From NCBI GenBank assembly GCA_015183035.1, contig JACZZP010000010.1, forward strand, positions 2,108,001 through 2,172,000: a stretch of DNA of 64,000 nucleotides, given 5' to 3'. Source of the DNA: Meloidogyne chitwoodi. Taxonomy: Eukaryota > Nematoda > Chromadorea > Rhabditida > Meloidogynidae. Position numbers and translations under genes: made by a program. How positions within the stretch are numbered: the first letter of the stretch is position 1; each line of letters starts with the position of its first letter. The notes below the pieces were generated by a model. The model saw nothing but the letters and a program-made list of their open reading frames with translations. It was not told the DNA's origin and did not search any database. This document shows, one piece after another, positions 1-12,534 of the stretch.

Positions 1-1231
1 ATATATGATGCTCATATTGAATTAAATGGATATCCATTTCTTGATAATAAAGGGGAATATCCATATTCAACAGTTGCCGCACAAGTAATGAAACCAAGTA
101 ATCAAATGCGTGTTATTGAGCAAAATGGAATGACTATTGGAGAATTAGAAACAGTTTTGAGAGAATCTAATTGTAATGGATATCCAATTATTAATGATAT
201 TAATGAAATGTTAGTTGTTGGATTTTGTACAAGGTTTGTGTAAATTATTTATTTTTTTTAAATTTTTAAATTAATGTTATAGAATGGATGTTGGCCAAGT
301 ATTAAAAAATGCACGTAAAACAATGCCTTATGTAACAACAAATTCTCCTGTATATTTTACTTCATCATCTTTAACCTCTTCTTGTGATAATACTTTTACT
401 AATAATAATAATATAAATAATTATTCTGAACAACAACAAACATCATTTGATAATATTATGGTTATTGATGAACAAAGAAGGAGAAGAAGAAATAATAATG
501 AAGAAAATGTTGAAATTGAGCAACAACCAGGGTCACCAGCACCTCTTTATATAAATCATATTATGGATGTGGTAAGAAAAATATATTTTTTTAAATCAGA
601 ATTAAATTAAAAAACAAAATCAGAATTAAATTAAAACATATTTTTTAAATCAGAATTAAATTAAAACATGTTTTTAAAATCAGAATTAAATTAAAACATA
701 TTTTTTAAATCAGAATTAAATTAAAACATGTTTTTAAAATCAGAATTAAATTAAAACATATTTTTTAAATCAGAATTAAATTAAAACATATTTTTAAAAT
801 CAGAATTAAATTAAAACATATTTTTTAAATCAGAATTAAATTAAAACATATTTTTTAAATCAGAATTAAATTAAAACATTCTTATTTTTTCAGGCACCTA
901 TGGTTAGTTTATTTCTATTTTACTTTTTTTTAATTTTTTAACTTCTGTGCTAAAAATGAATATGTAAACATTTGAAGCAGTCAGGAGGATGTAAATTAAT
1001 TAAATAAATAAATGTTTATTTAGGCAGTAGCTGATCAAACACCGATGGAAACAGTAATAGATATGTTTAGAAAATTGGGACTACGTGGAACTGTGAGTTT
1101 TTTTTAATTATTTTTGCATTTTATATAATAAATTTATTATTTTTTAGCTAGTAACAAATAATGGTAGACTATTGGGTATAATAACAAAAAAAGATATTTT
1201 AACATTTATGAAGGAAGGGGAGCATTGTTGA
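1..1231 (+). CDS. clh-5: ClC-3/4/5-type chloride/proton exchanger, C-terminal part (5' end outside window)
   Basis: The cytoplasmic end of an intracellular chloride/proton exchanger of the ClC-3/4/5 branch, which acidifies endosomes and lysosomes. The reading frame is open from base 1. Exons read as 1-233, 283-571, 894-902, 1024-1092 and 1148-1231, all in frame. The first exon holds the start of CBS domain 1 (IYDAHIELNGYPFLD). The second continues it and carries an Asn/Gln- and Arg-rich linker. The last two hold CBS domain 2 with the family block ETVIDMFRKLGLR followed by NGRLLGIITKKDIL, and a short tail ending EGEHC. The transmembrane transport domain lies to the left of the window. One exon is only nine bases (Ala-Pro-Met); it fits the family alignment, where the vertebrate proteins have Ser-Pro-Phe. 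The tail after CBS2 is shorter than in vertebrate ClC-3. The C. elegans name clh-5 is given as the nearest relative by memory of the family. Confidence 0.9.
592..880 (+). repeat. Intronic tandem repeat, 30-bp unit with TCAGAATT core
   Basis: About nine to ten head-to-tail copies of a 30-bp unit (CAGAATTAAATTAAAACATA plus a short T-rich stretch) fill almost the whole intron before the nine-base exon of the chloride channel gene. Copies differ by one or two bases (ACATA versus ACATG). Confidence 0.95.
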
Positions 1232-2598
1232 AATTTTTTTAAATTATAAATATAGGTAATTAATTATATATTATTTTTTTTTTCTTCTAACAAAGTGTTG
1301 TGCAAAAATTAAATGCCCAATTTCCCATTTTAATTCTGATTTTTTCCATATTTTAAAAAAGTAAAATCAGAATTTTGGTTTTTCTCTTGGGAGTGAATTA
1401 CCCGTTGGTTGGGACAAAATTAAAATAAAAAATTTCCCCAAAAAAAAGGACAAACTTTAAAAAACCGAAAAAAATAGACAAAAGAATCTAAAAAAAATTT
1501 GAGGGACCCAATTTTTTTAAAAAAAAGTTGGCTTGTGCTTTTCCCAAAGACTCATTTTATTTTCTATTGTACAATAAATACTATATTTTTTATTTACTTC
1601 ATCTCTCCTCATCAATTTAAGGCCATTTTATATACCAAAAAATATATTTTATTTAAAATTTTATTTTTTTTTTTTACCAAAGATATTTTTTGTTTGTGTG
1701 TCTTTTTTTAATATTTAATTTTTCCCTCAATTTTATTTTTTTTTGTTGTGATTGCTACGGCCAGTTTTTCATAGTACTGTTATATATTTTCTTTTTTTTT
1801 TCTTTTTTTTTTGTATTTTTCTAAGCCTTGGAAAATTATTTGTGCGCATTTTAGTGACCCTTTTTTTGATTTTAAGGAAAAAAAATATTTTTAGAGAAAA
1901 GACCCTCCATTAATAAAAATGCTCTCATTTTGTTTAAACTTAAATTATATATATTTCTATTTTAATGACAAATATATTATGTGAAGAGATATTTTTTATA
2001 ACAAATTTTTTTAATTTAAATTTGTATAAATTAAGAGAAAAAAATAAAAAAGGTGTTTATAAGTCAAAATTAAAATTTCAGAATTTTCCTCATCTTTTTT
2101 TTTTTAATTTATTTTTAAATAAAAAATAAAAAAATTATTTAAAAAAAAATATTTTTTTAAATAATATTAAAAAATAATGTAAAACTATTATATAATTAAA
2201 ATAAATTCAAAACTAACAAAAAAAAGAATTAAAATAATTTCAAAATTAAAAGGGTATATAGGTGTCGACAAGATTTTACAAATTTTATGGGGGTACACTA
2301 TAAATTAAAAAATAAAATAATTTTTTTTTTAAATTGAAGATATGATGTTGAAAAATTGACATTTTTTATATTTAAAAATTCAATTTCAAAAAATCTTCAA
2401 TTTTTTCTTTTTAAATATATTTTTGTGCTAAATATAATGCACTTTTTTTCAAAATAATTTTTTAATCATTTAACTTTTCTTTAAATAAAATAAATTTCTT
2501 TTTTTTTCAAACCGGGTGTGGAAAATCTCGCAAAAGAGCGTGTGGAAAATGCAAAATTCTGAAATAATTTTAAGGATTTAAAATTAACAAAAATTTAT
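1232..2598. other. Intergenic region between convergent genes
   Basis: No gene seen. Very AT-rich with long A and T runs. Around 1332-1375 there is an inverted pair of the AATTCTGATT motif that also forms the core of the intronic repeats elsewhere. Short open frames here are low-complexity and look non-coding. Confidence 0.6.
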
Positions 2599-5583
2599 TT
2601 AAAAAATTTTAAACCTTGCTACAAGCATTCCTGGACTAAACGGTCCTTCATTTTCGTAATGGTCAATAATCTTAATCCATGGGGAATATTTTTGAGGAAT
2701 ACAGCCATGAGCTCCTGAACGTGAAATTGACAAATTAAATTTTTTTGAATCGTTAATAGGTGAAGAACGGCCATAACGAATAGAAATTTGTTTTTCTAAT
2801 TCTTTAAATATTATTTGATTAACATTTGGACAGTAAGAGACATCAAGTGTTTTTAGCTCCTAAAATTAAAATTTTTTTATTAATAATTTATTAATAAAAC
2901 CTTGCAATTTCTAATAGCCATCACAATTGAAACATTACTTATATTTGTGCATTTTCCAAGTACAAGAATCTTAAATAAAAAAATCAGAATTTAATAAAAA
3001 CACAACTACAAATCAGAATTAGAAAAAACAACAAAATCAGAATTTAATAAAAACATAACAGAAATCAGAATTTAGCAAATACAACGACAAATCAGAACTT
3101 AGAAAAAACAACAACAAAATCAGAATTTAATAAAAACACATCCACAAATCAGAAAAAACAACAACAAAATCAGAATTTAATAAAAACACTACTACAAATC
3201 AGAATTAGAAAAAACAACAACAAAATCAGAATTTAATAAAAACACATCCACAAATCAGAAAAAACAACAACAAAATCAGAATTTAATAAAAACACTACTA
3301 CAAATCAGAATTAGAAAAAACAACAACAAAATCAGAATTTAATAAAAACACATCCACAAATCAGAAAAAACAACAACAAAATCAGAATTTAATAAAAACA
3401 CTACTACAAATCAGAATTAGAAAAAACAACAACAAAATCAGAATTTAATAAAAACACATCCACAAATCAGAAAAAACAACAACAAAATCAGAATTTAATA
3501 AAAACACTACTACAAATCAGAATTAGAAAAAACAACAACAAAATCAGAATTTAATAAAAACACATCCACAAATCAGAAAAAACAACAACAAAATCAGAAT
3601 TTAATAAAAACACTACTACAAATCAGAATTAGAAAAAACAACAACAAAATCAGAATTTAATAAAAACATAACAGAAATCAGAATTTAGCAAATACAACGA
3701 CAAATCAGAACTTAGAAAAAACAACAACAAAATCAGAATTTAATAAAAACACATCCACAAATCAGAAAAAACAACAACAAAATCAGAATTTAATAAAAAC
3801 ACTACTACAAATCAGAATTAGAAAAAACAACAACAAAATCAGAATTTAATAAAAACAAACCTTCAACTTTCCAACATTTGTAATTTCAATAAGAGTATCA
3901 TCTGTCAAAGCTCTATGTCCAGTTAATCGCAATTCACTTAATACTCTTAACGAAGCAATATGACGAAGACCAACATCAGTAACTGCTCGGTTAGACATAG
4001 ATAAATTGAGAAGTACAAGAGAACGACAACCCTGGCCTAAAAATTATTTATTTTTTAAATCAATTAAAATAAAAAACCAATAGCACGAAGAACAGCATCA
4101 TTAATTAACAAATTATCATAAACATGCATTTCTCGTAATTGAGTAAGATTTCCGAGTGCAAGTAAATTTGGTTGGCCTTCATAAAATTCTAAAAAAATTT
4201 GGAAAAAAAGATAAATTTTTATTCAAAATTGGTATAAAAATACATTGAAATTTTATAAATAATTTAAAAAAATCTCAAAATTTACAAACCTGTTCCATAG
4301 CATTCAGAAAAATGGAGTGATGTTAAACTGACAAAATATAAATAATTAAAATAATAATAAAAATGTTTTAACCAACTTTTTTAAAGCCATAAAAATATTG
4401 TTCATTTGTTGAGTTTGAATAGTATCCACTTGATCCATAATTAAAGTTTGTAAATTTGAGCAATTTGCTTGTATCCCGTTAATAGCTGTTGATTTTAATC
4501 GAAAACAGCTGAAAAGAAAATAAAAATTAAAAAAAAAATAAACCACAATCTTAACCAAAAAATGGCAAATGAATGCCATTAGAATAAATTTAAAAAAATT
4601 AAAAAAATACCAAGAAATATTTAGCGTTTTAATTGATTTTGGTAGCTTCTCGAAGCAATCACCCTTAAGCAATTCGTTCTCGCTGACACATAAAGACTCC
4701 AATGATTGGCAACATGAAAAAAGCTGCGAAAGCCCTTTCTCCATATTTGTGTGCTAAAAAATTTTTTTTAATTAAAAAAAAAAATAATTTAAAAAAAACT
4801 TTAAAAGAATTCCGAACGGACAAATTTTTTAATTTTGGCAAATAACGTCCAATCAGCGAAATTGAAGAATTCGTTAATTGCAAATAATCAAGATGTAGAG
4901 TATGCACAGAAGGGACAATATTTAACGATGAGCAAAGTGAATAATTTAATTTTGGGTTAAGCTGAAACCCAATCAAGTCAATAACTTTCAAGTGATGACG
5001 AGCACGTTTCATGATAATTTGTATCTGTAAAATAATTAAATGAGGATGTATAAGGGTTTTAAACGTCTGAGAGCAATAACCCATTTCCCCTTCTAACACT
5101 TATCCCCGAAATAAAAAAAAAATAAAAAATGTACATGTCGATTTGTGACTATTTTAATAGGAGAGTCTTGAAAAAGTTGAGAGAATGAGACTGTTTCATA
5201 ATTGTCCCAGCTATGAGAAATAGCAACTTGTCTCCACTTTCTGCAGATTTTTTCTATGCGAAGATGATCGGTAGTATTTAAATTTGAAAAGATGAGACCC
5301 TAAAAGTTTTTTTTAGAATTATTCTTTTTTATTAATCTGAGGGATTCAACAAAAAATAAAGTTTGAGATGAAGAAGTTCTCATAATTAAAAAAATTATCA
5401 AACCAAAACATGTGATGGAAGTTGATTAATATGCACATTAGATAAGGACAAGTTCAAATCTTGATTAGAAGTTGATTCATCATTAGTCGACTTTGACTTT
5501 CTTGAACGTTTTGATTCAGTCTTTCCATTGCTTTTTGCACCTCTTTTTGTTCCACGTCTAGAAGCTTGCATAGCACGAACCAT
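2599..5583 (-). CDS. F-box and leucine-rich-repeat protein (FBXL type)
   Basis: A substrate-recognition subunit of an SCF-type ubiquitin ligase is the likely role. The first exon (to about 5402) encodes a basic, Lys/Ser-rich N-terminus followed by the beginning of an F-box (HINQLPSHVL). The next exon (about 5145-5297) completes it with GLIFSNLNTTDHLRIEKIC and KWRQVAISHSW. Following exons encode a series of leucine-rich repeats, for example SVHTLHLDYLQLTNSSISLI, LKNLSVRNSF, LVLLNLSMSN and LKTLDVSYCPNVNQ near the C-terminus. The reading ends at a TAA at 2599-2601 after VARFKIF. Repeat spacing is of the cysteine-containing/AMN1 kind seen in FBXL proteins. An 0.9-kb satellite fills one intron. 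The gene is divergent from the OPA1-like gene with 479 bp between start codons. I cannot assign a one-to-one C. elegans orthologue; several splice sites in the middle are uncertain. Confidence 0.8.
2982..3862 (+). repeat. Intronic satellite with a ~107-bp higher-order unit
   Basis: Two alternating subunits of roughly 50-55 bp, both containing AAATCAGAA, make a higher-order unit of about 107 bp. One subunit carries ACACATCCAC, the other ACACTACTAC. A third variant (ACATAACAGAAATCAG, then AGCAAATACAACGAC) occurs once near each end (about 3050-3105 and 3664-3718). The block lies inside an intron of the F-box gene. Confidence 0.95.
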
Positions 5584-6062
5584 TATAAAAATTTAATAAA
5601 CTTGTTAACTTTTCTAAAAATTATAAAGTAAAATCCAAAAACGATTGTCTCATTTTAACTCTCAATTTTACCCCCAATTAAAAATATCAAACTCTAAATC
5701 CAACAAAGATCAAATAAACAGAGTAAAATTACCCTTTATATACACAAAATAAAAGTCAAAAATCATCAATGATTCATCAAAATCCTAAAAAACACCAATA
5801 AATCAACTCCATAAAATTACAAAACAAAATAAACAAAATTTCTAATCAACTCTTTTTCTCATACGCACTCTCCTTTTTTCAACACTAATCTTAAATACTA
5901 TGAAAAAACAAAATGCCAATTATTTTAAATTGCCAATTTTGAATTTTCTTAAGAAAAAAATTTTTTCATAACAATTTTTTTAATTTTATAGTTTGTTCTA
6001 TACGGAGGATTTCTTAATTTGATCTTTCTATTGTTACTTTAAATAATTTTAAAGTTTAGTGA
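5584..6062. promoter_or_regulatory. Shared divergent promoter region
   Basis: This 479-bp gap separates two head-to-head start codons (F-box gene to the left, OPA1-like gene to the right), so it should hold both promoters. Just before the right-hand ATG there is a possible 3' splice site (AAGTTTAG, then TGAATGG) that could serve for spliced-leader addition. No specific factor site is recognised. Confidence 0.45.
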
Positions 6063-9000
6063 ATGGCAGCTCTAATTAGACACGCTTTAAAAATACGTTA
6101 TTGGTTAATTGGAGGTGCAGCTGCTGGAGGAATTACTGTTGGAAATGTTAGAATTTATTTATTTTAAAATTTTATTAATTTAATTTTTTTCATATTTTAG
6201 TGGTTTGATGACCTCAAAAAATCTCTTCCTGATTTTCCCGCTTGGGCAAAATATGAACACATTGCCTCAACTTTTTCACAATTTACCCCAAAATTTGGTG
6301 ACTTAAATTTCCGTCAAGAGTTGGAACGACTTTGGCACTTGAATGAACAAAAACCAGGAGAAGGTCTTTGGTCTATTTTTGCATCTCCATTCATTTTGGA
6401 AAATGTATCAGGTTCTACTGAACAATCAACGATTGATGCGTTTGAGCAGATCAACATGATTGAAGCGACAACTCAGAATGGTATATAATTGAATTTTTGT
6501 ACTGTTTATTTTTTATTAACGATTTTTGTGGATTAGTTGAAATTTTCTTCCACATTCAGACAAATTTTTATTTTTTTAAGATCATAGTGCAGAGGGCGGT
6601 GACAGTGGTGGTGGTGGTGGTTCTCTCCTTGCCCGTATAAAATCAAAATTCTCTAAAACTGAGGTAACAGATATTGAAGAAGATGAAAAAATATCTGAGG
6701 TTTTTTTATTTTTATATTTTTTATTAAAACTTTTAGATGAGTGAAACAGAGAGAATACAAAAATTGCAGGATGATTTGCTTAAAACTCAAGTTTATCATT
6801 TTTATTCTTTGAGGAATTTTATATTTACTATTTTAACAGCTTCAATATCAAAGAGAACTTGAATTGCTCGAAAAAGAAAATAAAGTTCTAAAGCAACGTA
6901 TATTGCTTAAAGACGCAGGGGAGTTGAAGAGGCAAAAGAAGATTAAGGTTTAATTATTGCATTTTTGATTGTGGTTATTTGATGTTTATCTAATCTTTTT
7001 TCAATTAGACTTGTTTTTTAATAATCAAATAATCCATTTGTTTCTTTAATTTTTTATTTTTAGCGCTCCTTAATTGAACTTTACTCTGATATGCTTGATA
7101 TTCTTATTGAATATGATTCCTCATACGGAACAGCTGATAATCTTCCTCGAGTTGTTGTTGTTGGAGATCAATCTTCAGGAAAAACTTCAGTTCTAGAAAT
7201 GATTGCGCAAGCAAGGATTTTTCCACGTGGATCTGGTGAAATGATGACTAGAGCACCTGTAAAGGTTTTTGGACATTTTTATTTTATTTTTCTTGATTAA
7301 TAAAAATTTTAGGTAACCCTGAGTGAGGGCCCTTACCATATTGCCCAATTTCGTGACAGTAATCGTGAATTTGATCTTACCAATTCTGATGATCTTCAAC
7401 AACTGCGCAGTGAAATAGAATTACGAATGCTTAATTCTGTTGAATCTGGTGGGAGAACAGTTAGTAATGAAGTTATTTCTCTTACTGTTAAAGGTTTTTT
7501 AAAAGATCTATATTTTTTATTTTTTACAAAATTATTTTCTTTAATAAAGGCCCTTCCCTTCCAAGAATGGTATTGGTAGATTTACCTGGTGTTATTTCAA
7601 CGGTAACCACAGATATGGCAAGTGGAACAAAAGAAGATATTTTTACAATGTGTAAGCAACATATGGAAAATCCTAATGCTATTATTTTGTGTATTCAAGG
7701 TTTTCTTTTAAATTTATAAAAATTAAGTAAATTTTGATTTGTAAAAGATGGTTCTGTCGATGCTGAACGTAGCAATGTGACTGATTTGGTAAGCAGTATT
7801 GACCCAACTGGACAAAGAACAATACTTGTTTTGACTAAGGTTTTTTTAATTATTTTAATTTTTTTTTAATTTATGGGAAATTGCGTTTTCAAGATCCTTT
7901 TTTATCTCATTTTTAACACAAAATTCTTAAATTTATTGAAACAGTTTAAAAAGAATATTTTTGCAGGTCGATTTGGCAGAAAAGAATTTAAACAATCCCA
8001 ATAGAATTAAAAAAATATTGGAAGGAAAATTATTTCCAATGAAGGCTTTAGGCTATTTTGCTGTTGTAACAGGAACTGGATCTAGAGAAGCTAATATTGG
8101 TGATATTCGTTCTTATGAGGAAGAATTTTTTGCAAATTCAAAATTATTTAGGTTTTATTTTTATTATAAATTTATAAAAAAATATATTTTTTTTAAAAGG
8201 AAAAAATTAATGTCCCTCAGAGGGGTTCGAACCTTGGTCCCCCAAAAAAATTTTTTTCTCATTAACTTTTTTTTTAATTTAAATATTTTATATATAGAGA
8301 TGGTATTTTAAAAGCCACACAAATGACAACAAGAAATATGTCAATGGCAGTAGCTGACTGTTTTTGGCGTATGGTTAGAGAATCTATTGAAGCTCAAGCT
8401 GATGCTTTTAGAGCAAATCGGTTTAATTTGGAAACTGAATGGCGTAATACATTTACTCACCAAAGAGATTTGACAAGAGATGAATTATTTGAAAAGGTTT
8501 ATTACTATTACAATTTTTTAAATTAAATAATAAATATTCTTTATTTATTTTTTAAAGGCACGTGGAGAAGTTTTGGACGAAATTGTTACTCTTTCACTCG
8601 TTTCAGCCACAGAATGGGAACAATTGTTGAGAACAAATCTTTGGAATGCAATAACACATCAAGTATTTGATCAAATATTAATGCCTGCTTCAACAGTAGA
8701 TAATGCTGGATCTTTTAATACTTTAATTGATATTAAATTAAAACATTGGGCAGAGAAGGAATTGGCACATAAATCTGTTCAGGTTTTTTTTATTTAAAAT
8801 TATATATATTTTTGAATTTATTAAAAATTTACTTGGGGAATAGTTCAAAAATATTTAAAATTTTAATGTCCGTATACTCGAAGAAAGTATATGAGTGAAT
8901 AAAAATGCCCATTAAAGGTTGGATTTGTGGTGTAGCGGTTGTGCTTTGGGTTTTGAGACTTTGATGGTTCTATTCTATCAGACATTCACTAATTTTCTAC

Positions 9001-10384
9001 AACATTAACATAAAAAAATTAATTTAAGGTCGGTTGGGAAACACTTTCTCAAATCTTTCGCCGTCAAGTAGAAAGAGGTAATGGAACGTCTTCTTCTCAT
9101 ACAATCAAAAAGCAACAACGAGATAATAAAAAATCAGCAGAATTATTAACTTCATTAAAAAATGCTTTGGTTGATGCAGCACTTTCACAACATAAATGGG
9201 AACCAAAAGCTCTTGATTATTTAGTTGGAGATTTATTTAAAAATCATAATTTTTCTAATTTTTAAAATTCTGATTTTTAAATTTAAATTTATTAATATTT
9301 TTTAGCGTGTAATTCAACTTAACTCTGTAGCAGATCAAGTTGTTCCAGACAGACGAGCATGGGAGCAATCTTGCGAATTTATGCAAAAAGCATGTTCTGA
9401 CCGTTTGGAAGAATTAAATAAAACATTGGATTGTAAATAAATTTAAAAAAAAATTTATTAAAAAAATTTTTTTTAAGCTGCAAGAGGACCTTCCGGCCTT
9501 TCTGGTTGGCTTTCTTGGAATTCACCTACACCCGAGCAACAAATTAATAGGGCAATACAAGATGAATTATTTTCAATTCTTTCAACAAATCCAGTAAATT
9601 ATTTTAATATTTTTTTTGTTTTTTTAAGGGTTCTGTCATACACCCCCTTACCATTTGAGTCTCAGAAATTGAATGTTATTTCAGAATTTTTTAATAACAT
9701 TTTATTTTTTAAGGATCATAAACAGTCTTTGCTCGATGATGATTTGACTGTAGTACGTCGTAATTTAGACTCAAAAAATGTGCCTACTGCAGAGGTTACA
9801 CCTGAACAAATTAGACAGCAATGGAGGCTTGTTTATAGACAACATTTTCTTCAAAAATTACTTCAGGTTTTTTTTAATTTTTAAAAAGAAAAATTAAAAA
9901 AAAATTTTAAAGGCTAGTCGTGATTGTTTAAGCTTTTATCAAAATTATAAGCAAGGAATTCGTTTGGACAGTGATTTGGATTGTCAAGCAGTTGTATTTT
10001 TTTATAGAATAAATCGAATGCTTGAACTAAGTTGTAATGCTTTAAGACAGCAAGTTGTAAATAATGAACAGAGAAGATTGGAAAAGGAAGTTAAGGTTAG
10101 TTTTTTGTTTTTGTATTGAAAAAATTTTCCGAAACGCCCAAAAAAAATAAAAAATAGTCAACTGACAAATATTTTTCATTTAGGAAATTTTGAATGAATG
10201 GTCTCAAGATAATGATAAAAAGAAGCAATATTTGACTGGAAGACAAGTTGAATTGGCTGAAGAATTGGGTTTATTATAATTTAAAAAATATTTAATTTTT
10301 AAATATTTTTTTTAAGCACAAGTTCGCTATATTCAAGAAAAATTAGAAGAATTTATAATTCAATTACATCAGGAAAAGCCTTGA
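6063..10384 (+). CDS. eat-3: OPA1/EAT-3-type mitochondrial inner-membrane dynamin
   Basis: A large GTPase of the inner mitochondrial membrane that drives inner-membrane fusion and cristae shaping. The N-terminus is a short basic segment followed by a membrane anchor ([17 protein letters not shown]). A poly-Gly linker and coiled-coil segment follow, then the dynamin GTPase domain: G1 GDQSSGKTS near 7162, G3 DLPG near 7580, G4 TKVD split by an intron (7835/7967). The middle and effector regions match OPA1 closely, for instance [14 protein letters not shown] across a spliced junction, [13 protein letters not shown] and [15 protein letters not shown] before the final LHQEKP and TGA. There are roughly a dozen and a half short exons. 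The presequence before the anchor is only about a dozen residues, much shorter than the usual OPA1 targeting sequence, so an upstream exon may be missing from this model. Two tRNA-like elements lie in its introns. Confidence 0.93.
8210..8243 (-). other. tRNA T-arm-like fragment in OPA1 intron
   Basis: On the minus strand this reads GGGGGACC, AAGGTTCGAACCCC, then TCTGAGGGACA. GGTTCGAACC fits the RNA polymerase III B box/T arm. It resembles the elements at 15311, 15643 and 16421. TTCGAA is palindromic, so strand is uncertain. Confidence 0.5.
8915..8988 (+). other. tRNA-like element with A and B box-like parts in OPA1 intron
   Basis: TTTGTGGTGTAGCGGTTGTG resembles a tRNA D arm/A box and GATGGTTCTATTC, about 40 bases on, resembles a degraded B box. 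Spacing fits a tRNA. No closed acceptor stem could be drawn. Confidence 0.4.
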
Positions 10385-10926
10385 AAAATGAATGGTTTTT
10401 TATTATTTTTTACCTTTTAAATGACGCTCAATAATTAAAAAAAAAATATTTTTTAGACACTTACCACTAGAAAAGTCTCTCCTCATTTTATTTTTAATTT
10501 ATATATTTTGTTTTTGACTTTCTTCTCTTTCCTTTTTAATTTTAAATCCTTTTAATTTTCCTCTTGCGGATTTATAATTAAAATTGCGGACTTTTATGTC
10601 ATAATTAAATTTTTTTTTAAATTTTTTCTTATATAGTAAAAGACCTTGTAATTAATCATTTTTAATTGTATTATCTAAAATCTGCAAAATTTGTCCGCAA
10701 TATTATTTTCTTTATTTTTCTCCTCTACATCCAAATTTTAATTTTTGACATATTGGTGTCAAATTAAATTTCAAGACTACATATTAAACTGCTAAATAAT
10801 GAATAAATAAATATAAATTATTAAAATAATTGAATTTATTTAGGTGCTTATTTAAAATGCACTTTTGATTTATTTTTTTAAATTTTTTATTAATTTAATT
10901 TCCAGAAAATAAATAATTTAAAGAAA
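10385..10926. other. Intergenic region between OPA1-like and eIF3f genes
   Basis: 542 bp of AT-rich sequence between two genes on the same strand; no gene seen. A splice-acceptor-like TTAATTTCCAG lies about 20 bases before the eIF3f start codon and could be a trans-splice site. Confidence 0.5.
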
Positions 10927-12534
10927 ATGGCTCCTAGCCTAAATTTAACAGTTAAAGTCCATCCAGTTGTTTATATGGCTATTATTGATGCTTATGAACG
11001 CAAATCTTCTTCAAACATTGGAAAAACTATATCTACAACAACAATGTCTGCACAACGCCAAGAACGTGTAGAAAGTCGTGCTTTGGGTACTCTTTTAGGA
11101 TTTTATGAAAAAAATGTTGTTCAGGTTTCTTTAAATTTTAAATTAAATTAAATTTATTAAAGGCAACAAATTGTTATGCAATTCCTTTTTCTGACGTCGG
11201 CACAGAAACTCCTGAAATAAATGATAATTTTAATCGTTCAATGTGGCAAATGTGTAAGCGTTCTTCGCCCACAGAACAGATTGTTGGATGGTTTGAAATT
11301 TTTTTAAATCATTTTTTCACCAAAAAGTAACGCAAAATTGAGGACTAAAAAGGGAAATTTTATGGGTAAATAAATAATATTTATTATGACTTTAAGATTG
11401 CGAACTTTGTCTTAAAAGTAAAAAAATACATTTATTATTTTTTAGAAAATTTTAAAATTAATTTTTAAGGTTCTTTACTGTGCCAGATTTGCCTGATTCA
11501 TGTTTTCATTATAATACTTATTATAGCCAGGTTTAATTAAAAATTATTTTTAAAAGGTGTTGGATATTTGAAAAAAATATTCTAATTTAAATAAACAAAT
11601 TTTCAACATTTTTTCTTAAAAAATAATTTTCCTAAATTTTTAAAGTTAATGGCTCATGAGGCAATTAAGAAAGAACTTCCTCCTGTTATTTTGCTTACAA
11701 TGGATTTGACTTTTTCTGGTTCAACAGCTAATCGTTTACCTGTCAAGGCTTTTACAATGTTCGATTTTTATTATTTTTAAACTATTTTTTAATAAAAAAA
11801 TATTTTTTTAAGGCGTGACGGCGCTTTCTGTCCTTTAAACGTGGAAATGGATGCATTTTTGGGAGAAGCAGTTGCTCTCAATTTTATCACTGTACTTGTT
11901 TTTATAATAAAAATTTTAAAAAGTTTTATACTAATTATTTTTAATTTTATTAACTCGAAAATAGTTTATTTTATTATTTTCCATTAAAAGGCTTCGAACC
12001 TTCTCCTTTAATTTTATTTAAATGTGAAAACCTAACACACTTGCAATTAGCCATGGGTGTATAGTTGCAAATAGTTTATTTTTTGCTCATTTTTAAGGGA
12101 GAAATGTTGTGTTTTTTAAATTAATTAATTTTTTCAGCAAGGAATTGATTCTGAACGTCGTGAAATTGAATTAGGAGACGAACAGGAACAATTGTTAGAA
12201 TGTACAGAAAATATGTTAACTTGGTTAGAACGAATAATGCGTTATATTAAAGGTGTTTTAGCTGGGAAAGATGAAGATGCTGATCCGATTATTGGAAGAA
12301 AATTGATGGAGGTTTTTTTTAATTTATTTTTTCTGTTGGTCAATAGACTCAAATGTTCATAAAATTTTATTTTTTTATATTTAGATTGTTGAACTAGCAA
12401 ATACTCAATTACCTTCATCTCGCCTTGAAAGTCTTTCTAAACATTCATTGCGAGATTATTTAATGGTATCATTATTAGCTAATTTGGCAAAAACTCAATT
12501 AGCGATACAAGAGAAGATTGTTACTGCTGGATAA
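10927..12534 (+). CDS. eif-3.F: Eukaryotic translation initiation factor 3 subunit F
   Basis: One of the two MPN-domain subunits of the eIF3 complex, acting in the cytoplasm at 40S ribosome recruitment. The first exon gives LTVKVHPVVYMAIIDAYERK, then SRALGTLLGFYEKNVVQ; the next adds ATNCYAIPFSDVGTE. Later exons give TEQIVGWF, FHYNTYYSQLMAHEAIKKE and PPVILLTMDLTF, the usual order of the MPN fold. As expected for eIF3f, the catalytic JAMM metal-binding set (HxH...D) is not seen, so no isopeptidase activity is predicted from the motif. The C-terminal helical part (MLTWLERIMRYIKGVLAGK, then LRDYLMVSLLANLAKTQLAI) ends at TAA 12532-12534. The start ATG follows AAAGAAA. One intron holds a tRNA-like fragment. 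Confidence 0.92.
11983..12063 (-). other. Degraded tRNA-like element in eIF3f intron
   Basis: Read on the minus strand: CCATGGCTAATTGCAAGTG (A-box-like) followed about 45 bases later by GAAGGTTCGAAGCCTTTTAA (B-box-like). Similar in layout to the other intronic tRNA-like elements. Confidence 0.35.

Noticed and set aside
2982..3862. Regularly spaced repeats resembling a CRISPR array
   Set aside because: The repeats are head to tail without unique spacers, and the host is a eukaryote with an intron at this place.
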